Source: a virus
Length of the DNA stretch: 64,000 nt
Reading direction: 5' to 3' (one strand)
Virus record (IMG/VR): IMGVR_UViG_3300025759_000082
Span: 1-64,000 of that record
Of the stretch, positions 25,175 through 32,168 are shown piece by piece; position 1 is the first letter of the stretch, and every line of letters starts with the position of its first letter. The notes under the pieces are model-generated. The model was not told where the DNA came from. It made no database searches and saw only the letters and a program-made list of their open reading frames with translations. Both the position numbers and the translations under genes were made by a program.

Positions 25175-25968
25175 CAGATCATTTCCTGCTTGTGCAGGTC
25201 GCCGGTGACGGCGTATTCCCACAGCGCCGAGACAATGTCCGAGCTGTGCTCGAACCGCTGAACCACCAGCTGGGGGCCGCGGTCCGAGGGAGAAAGCCGC
25301 CGGTACAGGACGTCCTTGACGTTCTCGTAGTTGCGCTCGTAGATATGCTGGGATGTCGCACTGAGGCTGAACGTCCCCGGCTCGATGTACTCGGAAGTAC
25401 GCATCCAGTACTCGACCGCGATCATCGCCGACAGCATTGAGAAGTTGAATACGTCGTAGGGCCACCCGAGCCAGGCGTCAGATGAACGCATCTTGTCGAG
25501 ACAGTGGAGCTTGCCTTCCCGGATCACCCACTGCACCGACACGGTACACGGCACGTCCTTCGTTATACGCGGATTGGGCCGCCAGATCGTCATCACCGCC
25601 TGCCGCGAGTCGGGGTCCTTGACCAGCGTGTCGACGACGTACGAGAGTTGATCCACGATCCGGGGGCCGTACGCGCCGAAGAAGCGGATACCATCGTCGG
25701 AGAATTCCTTGATCCGCTTGGCGTAGGGAAGGATGGTCTCGACCCTGTTGTCGCCCGACAGAATCCAAGCCGCTTCGGCCGCCATGAACTTGTAGCCCAG
25801 GTTACGGGCCGGATGTGTGATCACCGGATACGTCATATCGAAACGCATCGTGTAATCCAGAATTTCCTTCGTCTCCATGCCCCGAGGACTGCTGATTTCG
25901 CCGTCCTGGTAAACGTCCTGAAGAAGGCGTTCCCAGGCATTGTTGGCGCAGTCAAAGAATTGGGTCAA
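25174..25968 (-). CDS. Thymidylate-synthase-fold dCMP-type (hydroxy)methyltransferase
   Basis: 264 residues from a TTG (25968) that overlaps the kinase stop and has GGAGG five bases upstream; a GTG at 25980 is the alternative. Catalytic Cys in 'DVPCTVSVQW', phosphate-binding 'KMRSSDAWLGWPYD', then 'SQHIYERN' (His/Tyr of TS). The spacing from Cys to Arg is 20, as in E. coli TS. The residue equivalent to Asn177, which reads uracil, is Asp ('WPYD'). Asp there is the known switch to dCMP in T4 dCMP hydroxymethylase, so the substrate is probably dCMP and the phage DNA may contain modified cytosine. Confidence 0.82.
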   Translation of the reverse strand: MTQFFDCANNAWERLLQDVYQDGEISSPRGMETKEILDYTMRFDMTYPVITHPARNLGYKFMAAEAAWILSGDNRVETILPYAKRIKEFSDDGIRFFGAYGPRIVDQLSYVVDTLVKDPDSRQAVMTIWRPNPRITKDVPCTVSVQWVIREGKLHCLDKMRSSDAWLGWPYDVFNFSMLSAMIAVEYWMRTSEYIEPGTFSLSATSQHIYERNYENVKDVLYRRLSPSDRGPQLVVQRFEHSSDIVSALWEYAVTGDLHKQEMI

Positions 25969-26771
25969 AAGAACCTCCACTCGATTTCGGGCCGCATATG
26001 GCGGTATTCCCGGAATTCCGGGCTTGCCACATGATGGATATTCACAGCCACATAGTTGGGTCTGCTGAGGTGCGCGTACTCCGCGAACTTCAACGATTTG
26101 GGAGTCGCCTCGGACAGCACAGGGCGCTTCGACAACGGCTCGTCGATGATGAAACCCTCATCCGGGTTCCACCTGTTTCCTACGAGGCAGCTCGGATATT
26201 CCTGCTTCGAGCACACATTGAGTCGAAGGGCGACCGAATTGATCATCCATTCGATCCACCGAGTCATGCTGATCGCCCCGTCCACGACGCTGAATACGTC
26301 ATAGCGGAAGTGGAGACGGGAGCCCCTGTCCATCTTCCGCATCAGTACGTCGAAGGCATCGTACACACGAAGCATTCCTTCGCTGTACATTTCTTCGCGT
26401 TTATCCTTGAGCTGGGCGAAGTTTGTACCCACACGCTCGCGGTCATGTGGCATACACCAGATGTACACGATATCATGGGTCAGTGCCATCGTATCCAGAA
26501 GGACCGAAATGTACGGGCACTTCGTTCCGCCGCGATACGCCTTAGCATACGCGACTTCGCTCGGCCACCAGCGATCCAGGATCACGTGCTGGTTCTTGGC
26601 CTTCTTGAGGCACCACTCGATGGCGGCTCGGTGGTACCCGAACATATTGTCCGGGTACCGATAGGTCAGATGCAGATACCGACCATTGAGCCGTTCGACG
26701 AGCGCCTTGCCGAGTGTCGTCTTGCCGACCCCATCGGGGCCTTCCAAGACGAAGATCGTATGGCGTGTCAT
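25965..26771 (-). CDS. Thymidylate-kinase-like nucleotide kinase with C-terminal extension
   Basis: 268 residues. Walker A 'EGPDGVGKTTLGKAL' near residue 10, 'ILDRWWPSEVAYAKAYRG' carries the D-R-x-x-x-S/Y motif of TMP kinases, and a lid-like segment follows ('MPHDRERVGTNFAQLKDKREEMY'). Residues ~185-268 are an extra domain I do not recognise ('CLVGNRWNPDEGFIIDEPL'). Beside a dCMP-type TS homologue it may phosphorylate the modified dCMP. Confidence 0.8.
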   Translation of the reverse strand: MTRHTIFVLEGPDGVGKTTLGKALVERLNGRYLHLTYRYPDNMFGYHRAAIEWCLKKAKNQHVILDRWWPSEVAYAKAYRGGTKCPYISVLLDTMALTHDIVYIWCMPHDRERVGTNFAQLKDKREEMYSEGMLRVYDAFDVLMRKMDRGSRLHFRYDVFSVVDGAISMTRWIEWMINSVALRLNVCSKQEYPSCLVGNRWNPDEGFIIDEPLSKRPVLSEATPKSLKFAEYAHLSRPNYVAVNIHHVASPEFREYRHMRPEIEWRFF

Positions 26772-26779
26772 GACAGCTC

Positions 26780-27385
26780 CTAGTTTGGAAAGACGAGGTC
26801 GGTCAGCTTCGCTGGCACCCAGCCTTCCGGCTTCACGATGTCGAATTGGGTGTCCCTGTGGCCACGCGTGTCGTCACGCTCGGCGCGCACCTTCTTCATG
26901 TTGGCGGAGTGGACGCGCAACCAGCCGAGGTTGAACGCGAACCCGTGCGCTGCCGCCGTTTCCAGCACGCACTGACCGAGCTCCTGGAGCGCGTCGAGCT
27001 TGCCGTCGAGATACCCAGCATCCGTCGCCGACTCGTACTTCTTGATGTACAGAGCCATCTGGCGCATGTGATACTGGGCCAGCGTGTCGTCCAGCTCGCG
27101 AGGAGGACCGAAGTATCCCGTCACGATGCTGCGCTCTCTATACGCCTGACCATGAAGGTAGAGCGTGCCGACCGTTACGTACATGAGGTCGATCAGGCCG
27201 TCGAACTGCTTCTCGAGGTCGCGCTTGGAATATGCTTCGACGTACTCGTCGAATTCCTCGTTCAGGAACTTGATGCGGAAGTCCCTGAGTTCGGCGTCGA
27301 GATGGCGTTCGACCTCGCCGCTGTAGCCGATGCCGAACTTCTCGTGGAACGCGGCGATGCAATTATGGAAGTAGTATTCCATCAT
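26780..27385 (-). CDS. MazG/PRA-PH-like nucleotide pyrophosphohydrolase
   Basis: 201 residues; ATG-ATG start, either usable. All-alpha NTP-PPase pattern: 'FLNEEFDEYVEAY' (E-E-x-x-E), then 'FDGLIDLMYVTVGTLYLHG' (D-x-x-D), and 'RVHSANMKKV' near the end, typical of phage PRA-PH-like proteins. In T4 a dCTPase removes unmodified dCTP; this enzyme could play that part here (inference). Confidence 0.82.
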   Translation of the reverse strand: MMEYYFHNCIAAFHEKFGIGYSGEVERHLDAELRDFRIKFLNEEFDEYVEAYSKRDLEKQFDGLIDLMYVTVGTLYLHGQAYRERSIVTGYFGPPRELDDTLAQYHMRQMALYIKKYESATDAGYLDGKLDALQELGQCVLETAAAHGFAFNLGWLRVHSANMKKVRAERDDTRGHRDTQFDIVKPEGWVPAKLTDLVFPN

Positions 27386-27386
27386 C

Positions 27387-27500
27387 CTACCTGTATTGGA
27401 AAGGTATCAGCAGCTGCCTATATGTATAACGGCCGATACCGGTTGTGAACCACGAAGAGGACAGCATGGAGCTGTTCCTCAACGCTGCGATCTTCGCCAT
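27387..27500 (-). CDS. Possible 37-residue coupled peptide
   Basis: ATG overlaps the methyltransferase stop (TGATG) and the frame runs to a TAG just before the next gene. No motif or membrane segment. It fills an otherwise empty 114-base gap in a tightly packed operon, the main argument for it. Confidence 0.3.
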   Translation of the reverse strand: MAKIAALRNSSMLSSSWFTTGIGRYTYRQLLIPFQYR

Positions 27501-28486
27501 CAGACGACGCCGGTGGCCGGATTGTAGGCGTCAGCGAAGCCCTCGAACATGTGACGCCAGTTCTCGCTGGAAGACCACGGCGCGCCGTCGGTCTGCAGCA
27601 TCGGGTATTTCCGCTCGTACCCTTCCTTCGTGGGCCCGAGGGTCCACATGCAGTTCCTCGCGTCGGCCGGATACAGCGGAGCGAAAATCGTCGCGAGGTA
27701 GTTGGAGTCGTAGACGTCGGCGAGGGCCTGGTAGACCTTGTCGGCGCCCGGGAAATCGGCGTACAGCTTGTGCACGTAGTCACGCTGCGAAGCGAACGTG
27801 CCGATCTCGCGCTTGATCGTGAGACCGCATTCCTCGATCAGCCAGCCCAGGGCGTTGTGATCCATCTCGTTCACGTGGTTGGCGGCGTGACCGACATTGG
27901 AGTCGTAGTTGGGCGTCGACATATAGAAGATGGGGTCCTGCCCCTCCGCCGCCGCCAGGTTCATGATGGTACGAACCTTGGTAAGAACGGCACGCACGTG
28001 CGCCGGCTCGATGTGCTCGAGCATCTCAAAGCAGGTGATGACGTTGGGCAGATAGAAGAAGTCTTCGTTGGGCTTGTTGCCATCGGCGTTCTCGCCGACG
28101 ATGTTGATGCCCATGCGACCGTCGGCCGTTTCCTCGATCGTGACCTGGTTCGACGCAAAGTCGACGCGACCGAACACATCCACAGGAAACTTACCAGTGT
28201 GAAATGGAGTGATGTCCAGCTTAGCACCGTGGTTCCAGTCCATGCCGATGTAGTGTTCGACGATGTAGCGGGACGAGTAGAGAGTTTTGGCGAGCGGGAC
28301 GTCGACGCCGCAGCCGATATCCAGGATGCGCGAAGTCTTGTAGACCTGCTTGCGCGCCATCTCCTTCATGACGTACGTCCAGCGCAGACAGTGTGCGACG
28401 TAGTCACGGTGAATGAAGCCCCGAGCGAGGGCGGTGTCTACCGACAAGTGGGTATTGTCGATGCTCTTTCCACGAGCGTTTGCCAA
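27500..28486 (-). CDS. Class I SAM-dependent methyltransferase
   Basis: 328 residues, TTG start behind CCAAGGAGAA. Motif I 'ILDIGCGVDVPLA' near residue 53, acidic loop 'YIGMDWN', and 'CFEMLEHIEP' (post-motif of the Methyltransf_23/11 group). 'FYMSTPNYD' is motif-IV-like. The substrate is unknown. First gene of the nucleotide/polymerase operon, so a DNA-base or nucleotide modification role is a fair guess. Confidence 0.8.
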   Translation of the reverse strand: MANARGKSIDNTHLSVDTALARGFIHRDYVAHCLRWTYVMKEMARKQVYKTSRILDIGCGVDVPLAKTLYSSRYIVEHYIGMDWNHGAKLDITPFHTGKFPVDVFGRVDFASNQVTIEETADGRMGINIVGENADGNKPNEDFFYLPNVITCFEMLEHIEPAHVRAVLTKVRTIMNLAAAEGQDPIFYMSTPNYDSNVGHAANHVNEMDHNALGWLIEECGLTIKREIGTFASQRDYVHKLYADFPGADKVYQALADVYDSNYLATIFAPLYPADARNCMWTLGPTKEGYERKYPMLQTDGAPWSSSENWRHMFEGFADAYNPATGVV

Positions 28487-28591
28487 TTCTGTTCTCCTTG
28501 GCTATGATAAAAGAAAACCCGCCACAGAATACTGAGACGGGTGCGATGGCGATTGGATTACATGGTCGTTTCCTTTTGGCTGCCTGTCATT

Positions 28592-28620
28592 ATAGTATCA
28601 CGATTTTCACGCCAAGTAAA
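28592..28620 (-). promoter_or_regulatory. Class II promoter for the methyltransferase-polymerase operon
   Basis: Minus strand TTTACT, 17 bases, TACTAT preceded by TGA. The -35 and spacing match those at 35140, 32101 and the + strand late promoters. It drives eight or more overlapping genes down to 22376. Confidence 0.65.
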
Positions 28621-28626
28621 CGACTA

Positions 28627-28644
28627 TTTTACGGATGACGTAAA
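28627..28644 (-). terminator. Small hairpin after the 28650 gene
   Basis: Minus strand TTTACG-TCATC-CGTAAA plus flanking A-T pairs, a few bases past the stop. Weak as a terminator (AT-rich stem, no U run); it may only be a stability element. Confidence 0.35.
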
Positions 28645-28649
28645 GTGTC

Positions 28650-28934
28650 CTACGTGATCTTGTCACCCTTCTGGTGGATCATCATACAGAAGTTGGCGAC
28701 GTCGACGGGATCGCCCTTGTCGATGTGGTCGCGGAGCATGGTGCTGAGATCGGTGCTCAGGCACGACTTCAGATACCAACCACCACGGCCGTCACGCCGC
28801 TTCTTGGCCAGCTTCTCCTTCATCGCAGCTGCGAAACGATCCACAGCTTCCTCGTCGATACGGCGGTTTTCTTCCTCGATTATCCGACGCTCAATCTGCA
28901 TTGGCGTCAAACCCAGGTCTGTAATATCAGCCAT
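28650..28934 (-). CDS. Conserved hypothetical protein
   Basis: 94 residues. Charged N-terminal helix, then 'DGRGGWYLKSCLSTDLSTMLRDHIDKGDPVDVANFCMMIHQKG', a pattern common in phage accessory proteins of unknown function. The ATG follows AGGAGC. Confidence 0.7.
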   Translation of the reverse strand: MADITDLGLTPMQIERRIIEEENRRIDEEAVDRFAAAMKEKLAKKRRDGRGGWYLKSCLSTDLSTMLRDHIDKGDPVDVANFCMMIHQKGDKIT

Positions 28935-28943
28935 AGCTTGCTC

Positions 28944-29279
28944 CTATTCTGGGATGACACAGCCTTCCTCGCGTGCGATCTTACACATCATCGTGCGAGT
29001 CATGATTGACTCACATTCCAAAAATCCCATGATGTAGGCCAGCTCGAACATCCGACCTTCGTCGGTCATCTTGAGCGCAGCATCCTCGCGATAGCGAAGA
29101 TGCGTCCACATGACCGACTTCTGCCAGTCGTTGAGCTCCAGGTATTGCGTTCCCCAGAGTATGCAATGGATCGCCCGCTGAACGGGCGACTCATGATTGC
29201 TGATGACAAGACGCTCGGGCTTCTTCTGAGTAGCGACGAGCGTATTCACCTCGACGAAATCGAACCCGAGTTGTGTCAT
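28944..29279 (-). CDS. Hypothetical protein
   Basis: 111 residues from the ATG overlapping the exonuclease stop (ATGA). Mostly helical, with two Met/Cys-rich segments near the end ('ESIMTRTMMCKIAREEGC'). No family recognised. Co-translated with the exonuclease. Confidence 0.6.
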   Translation of the reverse strand: MTQLGFDFVEVNTLVATQKKPERLVISNHESPVQRAIHCILWGTQYLELNDWQKSVMWTHLRYREDAALKMTDEGRMFELAYIMGFLECESIMTRTMMCKIAREEGCVIPE

Positions 29280-29956
29280 GCGTAGTGCCTCGCCGTGTAC
29301 ATCACGTCCTCGTCGAAGCCGCCCGTCTTGAGTATCCAGGCGAGATACGACTTCGGAACCTCGTCCCAGCGCATGCCGGCGTGCTTCCCGAACATACACT
29401 TGCGGAGAAGGACCGGACGCTGGCTGATCTTGGCCATAGCTTCAAGCGGATTGTCGACGCTGGTCAAGCCCAGGATATGGAGGAACAACATCGCCGTCAC
29501 CTGCGCGTCATACAGAGCGCGATGAGCATGGAGTCCCGACTCGGGGGCCGGGAGTCCGAGTTCGTACCGAAGACACTGGTTGGAATGACAGTCGAAATCG
29601 GGGAACAGACGTGACGCCATCTTGTAGGTGCAAATCCAGGGAATGTCTCCCAGATCGATTACCTCGCTGTCGAACTTCGCATTGTGTGCGACAGCGTACT
29701 CGAACGAGTATTCGAGGATCGGCATCATGGCGTCGTCGTATGCGGGAGCGTCGGCCACCTCACGATCTGTGATATGGTGGATGGCCGACGCCCGAGCCGT
29801 AATGGACTTGGTGGGTTTGACCAAGGAGCTGTACTGATGCACGACTTCCTTGGTGTCGCAGTCCACGAAAACCGCCGCTACCTCGACGACTTCCTTCGGC
29901 TCGTTCTGATCTGGTGGGACAGTGGTCTCACTGTCGATGACCGCTACCACCGTCAT
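29276..29956 (-). CDS. DnaQ/ExoX-like 3'-5' exonuclease
   Basis: 226 residues. DEDDh signature: 'VAVIDSETT' (D-x-E), 'AVAHNAKFDSEVI' (N-x-x-F-D), 'HAHRALYDAQVTAML' (H-x-x-x-x-D). The C-terminal 55 residues ('CMFGKHAGMRWDEVPKSYLAWIL') are the DUF3820-type module often fused to ExoX. DNA repair or proofreading. The start overlaps the previous stop (TAATG). Confidence 0.9.
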   Translation of the reverse strand: MTVVAVIDSETTVPPDQNEPKEVVEVAAVFVDCDTKEVVHQYSSLVKPTKSITARASAIHHITDREVADAPAYDDAMMPILEYSFEYAVAHNAKFDSEVIDLGDIPWICTYKMASRLFPDFDCHSNQCLRYELGLPAPESGLHAHRALYDAQVTAMLFLHILGLTSVDNPLEAMAKISQRPVLLRKCMFGKHAGMRWDEVPKSYLAWILKTGGFDEDVMYTARHYA

Positions 29957-30546
29957 TAGCGGGCACCCATGTGGTCGACGAACGCCATGCGGTCGATCAT
30001 GAAGTCCCGCACCACGTTTTTCTCGATGTCGAGACCCCGGATGAACCACTCAGCATGACGGTACTTCGGGTACCATTCGCTGTTGCCGTACCAGGGATAG
30101 AGCGGGACGATCCTGCGCTTCCCGCGCTTGTTTTCGTGGTTGACGTACTCGAACTCGATGACGCCGATCTTGCCGTCTTCTTCCGGCGCTTCGTAGTTGG
30201 GAAGCTTGAGCGCCGATTTCGCGGCAATCCGGTTCCGCACTTCCATCGGCTGGACGCGGTTCCATTCGTTCGCGTAAGCGGTATCGACATCGACGTCGCC
30301 CGACTCGCACAGAGCGAGGAACGTGATCAACACACCACCGACTTCCTGATCGAGCTCGCCGACCGGCTTCGTCATCTTGTCATGGATGATCGCGACCATC
30401 TCGGCCACGGTCATGCCGCGAACCTGCATGAGCTCGACGACTTCCTCGAAGAAACGCGCATTGCGTTCCTGCTTGTCGGCGAGTACCTCGTAGCCGAACG
30501 TGCCGGCGACCCAGTCTCCGATCTTCTCCTGGAGTTGCTTGAACAT
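29956..30546 (-). CDS. MazG-like protein with C-terminal beta domain
   Basis: 196 residues. Residues 15-90 have an NTP-PPase look ('NARFFEEVVELMQVRGMTV', 'ELDQEVGGVLITFLALC'). The C-terminal part ('GVIEFEYVNHENKRGKRRIV', 'WYPKYRHAEWFIRGLD') resembles a WYL-like or kinked beta fold; its role is unknown. Second MazG-like gene of the phage, in another operon. Confidence 0.65.
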   Translation of the reverse strand: MFKQLQEKIGDWVAGTFGYEVLADKQERNARFFEEVVELMQVRGMTVAEMVAIIHDKMTKPVGELDQEVGGVLITFLALCESGDVDVDTAYANEWNRVQPMEVRNRIAAKSALKLPNYEAPEEDGKIGVIEFEYVNHENKRGKRRIVPLYPWYGNSEWYPKYRHAEWFIRGLDIEKNVVRDFMIDRMAFVDHMGAR

Positions 30547-30959
30547 CAGCCGGCATCCTTCAGAATGACCTGCCCGAGGAAATCCTCGTGCTCGCGGTTG
30601 TCGACGGGTTTGAAGTCCGTAAACTTCGTACCATCGTGACAGAGCTCATCCCACACGAACATCGTGTCACGGTAGAAGAACCGCTTGTCGGGACCCCACT
30701 GGCTGATGAGCGTCTCGACGACGTGCTCCGCCTGATTTGTGACCGACGCGAACCCAGGGAGTCCGTCATCGGAGATGTAGACGAAGTTGCCCTCGACCTT
30801 CACCAGCGAGAAAGAAACTTGCCTCATGTTTTCCTCATTGATTAACGGAGGCCAGATAATGATCTCGGCTCCGTCCTTGAATTGATCCAGCCAGTTCGGA
30901 GAAGTGCTGCGGTTCCGAATGGCCTCACGTGAACACCTACGCGAAGTGGATGTGATCAT
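30546..30959 (-). CDS. Hypothetical protein, start uncertain
   Basis: 137 residues if started at 30959. A better ribosome site (GAGGAAAAC) precedes an internal ATG at 30827, giving 93 residues. The core is beta-strand-like ('QVSFSLVKVEGNFVYISDDG', 'WGPDKRFFYRDTMFVWDEL'). First gene after a class I promoter. Confidence 0.6.
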   Translation of the reverse strand: MITSTSRRCSREAIRNRSTSPNWLDQFKDGAEIIIWPPLINEENMRQVSFSLVKVEGNFVYISDDGLPGFASVTNQAEHVVETLISQWGPDKRFFYRDTMFVWDELCHDGTKFTDFKPVDNREHEDFLGQVILKDAG

Positions 30960-30979
30960 TGCGTACTCTCGGCATGTTG

Positions 30980-30997
30980 GTAGAGAACATTCTCTAC
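30980..30997 (-). promoter_or_regulatory. Perfect inverted repeat downstream of a promoter
   Basis: GTAGAGA-ACAT-TCTCTAC, 7-bp arms, just after the predicted start from promoter 31005-31039. Position suits an operator or 5' mRNA hairpin controlling the 30959-28650 operon. Confidence 0.5.
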
Positions 30998-31004
30998 TGT
31001 ATTC

Positions 31005-31039
31005 ATAATATCACACAATTTATCGGTAGGTCACCCCGG
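31005..31039 (-). promoter_or_regulatory. Class I promoter for the 30959-28650 operon
   Basis: Minus strand CCGGGGTG, 18 bases, TGATATTAT. Upstream A/T tract AAAATAATTTT is the same UP-like sequence found at 53119 and 54154. Confidence 0.8.
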
Positions 31040-31474
31040 TAAAATTATTTTGCTCTGAGGGTGTACATGTGAAACAAGATGCACTATATTCAGTCCTATC
31101 GAGTGGCTGAGCTGATCCGTACTGAGCGCGATACCTCCGTCGAAAGAGGACTTCGCCCAGTGATCCGCCGAGGAGTCTAGAGAACGTAGGCCTCTAGAAG
31201 CTCTGACCATTCGCTGATCCCCCATAATCTAGAGTCTTGGGCCGGGGGCCGAGCTGTATCCAATTCTGGATACTAAAACGCGCGCGCCAGCCCGGAGAAA
31301 CGACCAAGAAACCACGGTCCAGCGCGCGCGAGTGTAATCGGTGGGAGTCTCAGGGGGGAGGAGGTCCGGAGTTCCGATCACCCTTACAATATAACATAAG
31401 AAGATTCGAAAGTACAATTCTTTTTTTCGAGTCGGTGAAAATGACCGACGCTTGGCATTGATCATAAAATTTCC

Positions 31475-31560
31475 CGGGTGGTCCAGTGTAATTGTCCACA
31501 CCAAAGGCCCCGGATGTTTAATAGGGATGCCACCGTTTTCCACTAAATGGTACTTGAAGG
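31475..31560 (+). repeat. Repeat element A
   Basis: About 70 bases from 31491 align without gaps to 55441 onwards (element B) at about 74%. The inner dyad has changed on both sides: TATCA/TGATA in B, TGCCA/TGGTA in A. Non-coding, no gene on its strand downstream. Confidence 0.65.
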
Positions 31561-31603
31561 TGGTCATTTGACCACGAGAGACACCCACCAAAGTCATCCG
31601 AAT

Positions 31604-31636
31604 ACTACAACGCCTGCAGGAGTTACCCTACAGGCG
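31604..31636 (-). terminator. Terminator after the 32041-31664 gene
   Basis: Minus strand stem CGCCTGTAGG-GTAACT-CCTGCAGGCG (10 bp, one G-U), followed by TTGTAGTATT, 28 bases after the stop. The sequence after the stem resembles that at 51077-51106. Confidence 0.75.
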
Positions 31637-31663
31637 CTATAGATGCTCGCCGAAATCCAGGTA

Positions 31664-32041
31664 TTAAGCCGCCGGGGTTGCCGGCTTCGCCGGGGAAGCG
31701 GGCTGGGCGGCGCCGGCCGGAGTGGGCTTGCCGGGCTTCGCGACCTGCGGGGCGTCGCCCGCCTTGGCAGCCTTGTCGGCCTTCGGCTTCGGAGCGGCGG
31801 CGACCTTCTCGACCTCGACGAAATCCAGCTCGCTGATCGGCTTCGTGTAGTAGCCGACGATGCGCTCCGGCGGCTGCCGGGTCACGAGCTTGCCGGAGTC
31901 GACGACCGCCTTGGTCAGCTCTTCGGTGGTGACTTCCTTGTTGATGCCGATGCCGGCGAGGGTCTGGAGGATCAGAAGCATCTGGGGCGCGGCCTTGAAA
32001 TCGGCCGGGATCGCCTTCGTCATCTTGAACTTGTTCGACAT
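31664..32041 (-). CDS. Small protein with Lys/Ala/Pro-rich tail
   Basis: 125 residues from the ATG behind AACCAAGGAGAACGAC. The first ~75 residues are a compact helical domain ('MLLILQTLAGIGINKEVTTEEL') with a winged-helix look. The last ~45 residues are histone-H1-like (AKPGKPTPAGAA, then PAKPATPAA). A DNA-binding or chromatin-like role is possible but unproven. Monocistronic, with its own promoter and terminator. Confidence 0.7.
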   Translation of the reverse strand: MSNKFKMTKAIPADFKAAPQMLLILQTLAGIGINKEVTTEELTKAVVDSGKLVTRQPPERIVGYYTKPISELDFVEVEKVAAAPKPKADKAAKAGDAPQVAKPGKPTPAGAAQPASPAKPATPAA

Positions 32042-32100
32042 GTCGTTCTCCTTGGTTAGGTTTCTCATTTTCCAAAGTGATCTTTTCGATCAACAAGAAC

Positions 32101-32129
32101 AGAATATCATATGTTTCATTTCATGTAAA
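32101..32129 (-). promoter_or_regulatory. Class II promoter of the 32041 gene
   Basis: Minus strand TTTACA, 17 bases, TATTCT preceded by TGA. Similar to 28592 and 35140. Confidence 0.6.
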
Positions 32130-32168
32130 CAACTTTTTTACCGAAAATGAAAACTAGCCTAGTCTGCC

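Larger units (their letters stand above)
30960..31474. other. Non-coding region with promoter, dyads and GC-rich repeats
   Basis: No convincing gene. Contains the dyad 30980-30997, promoter 31005-31039, TCTAGAG/CTCTAGA dyad near 31175, the 13-mer GGGCCGGGGGCCG (31239-31251), a GTATCC/GGATAC hairpin near 31256-31273, and a long-range CGCGCGCG pair bracketing about 40 bases (about 31279-31332). A GTCGGT/ACCGAC hairpin follows a T7 run near 31425-31452. Could be an origin or a structured transcript; I cannot tell which. Confidence 0.5.

Noticed and set aside
27551-28507. 318-codon + strand frame opposite the methyltransferase
   Set aside because: It is the antisense of a clear methyltransferase; Val/Asp-rich shadow composition and no ribosome site.
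31256-31340. tRNA-like gene
   Set aside because: A hairpin resembling an anticodon arm is present, but there is no matching acceptor stem, T-loop consensus or CCA end.
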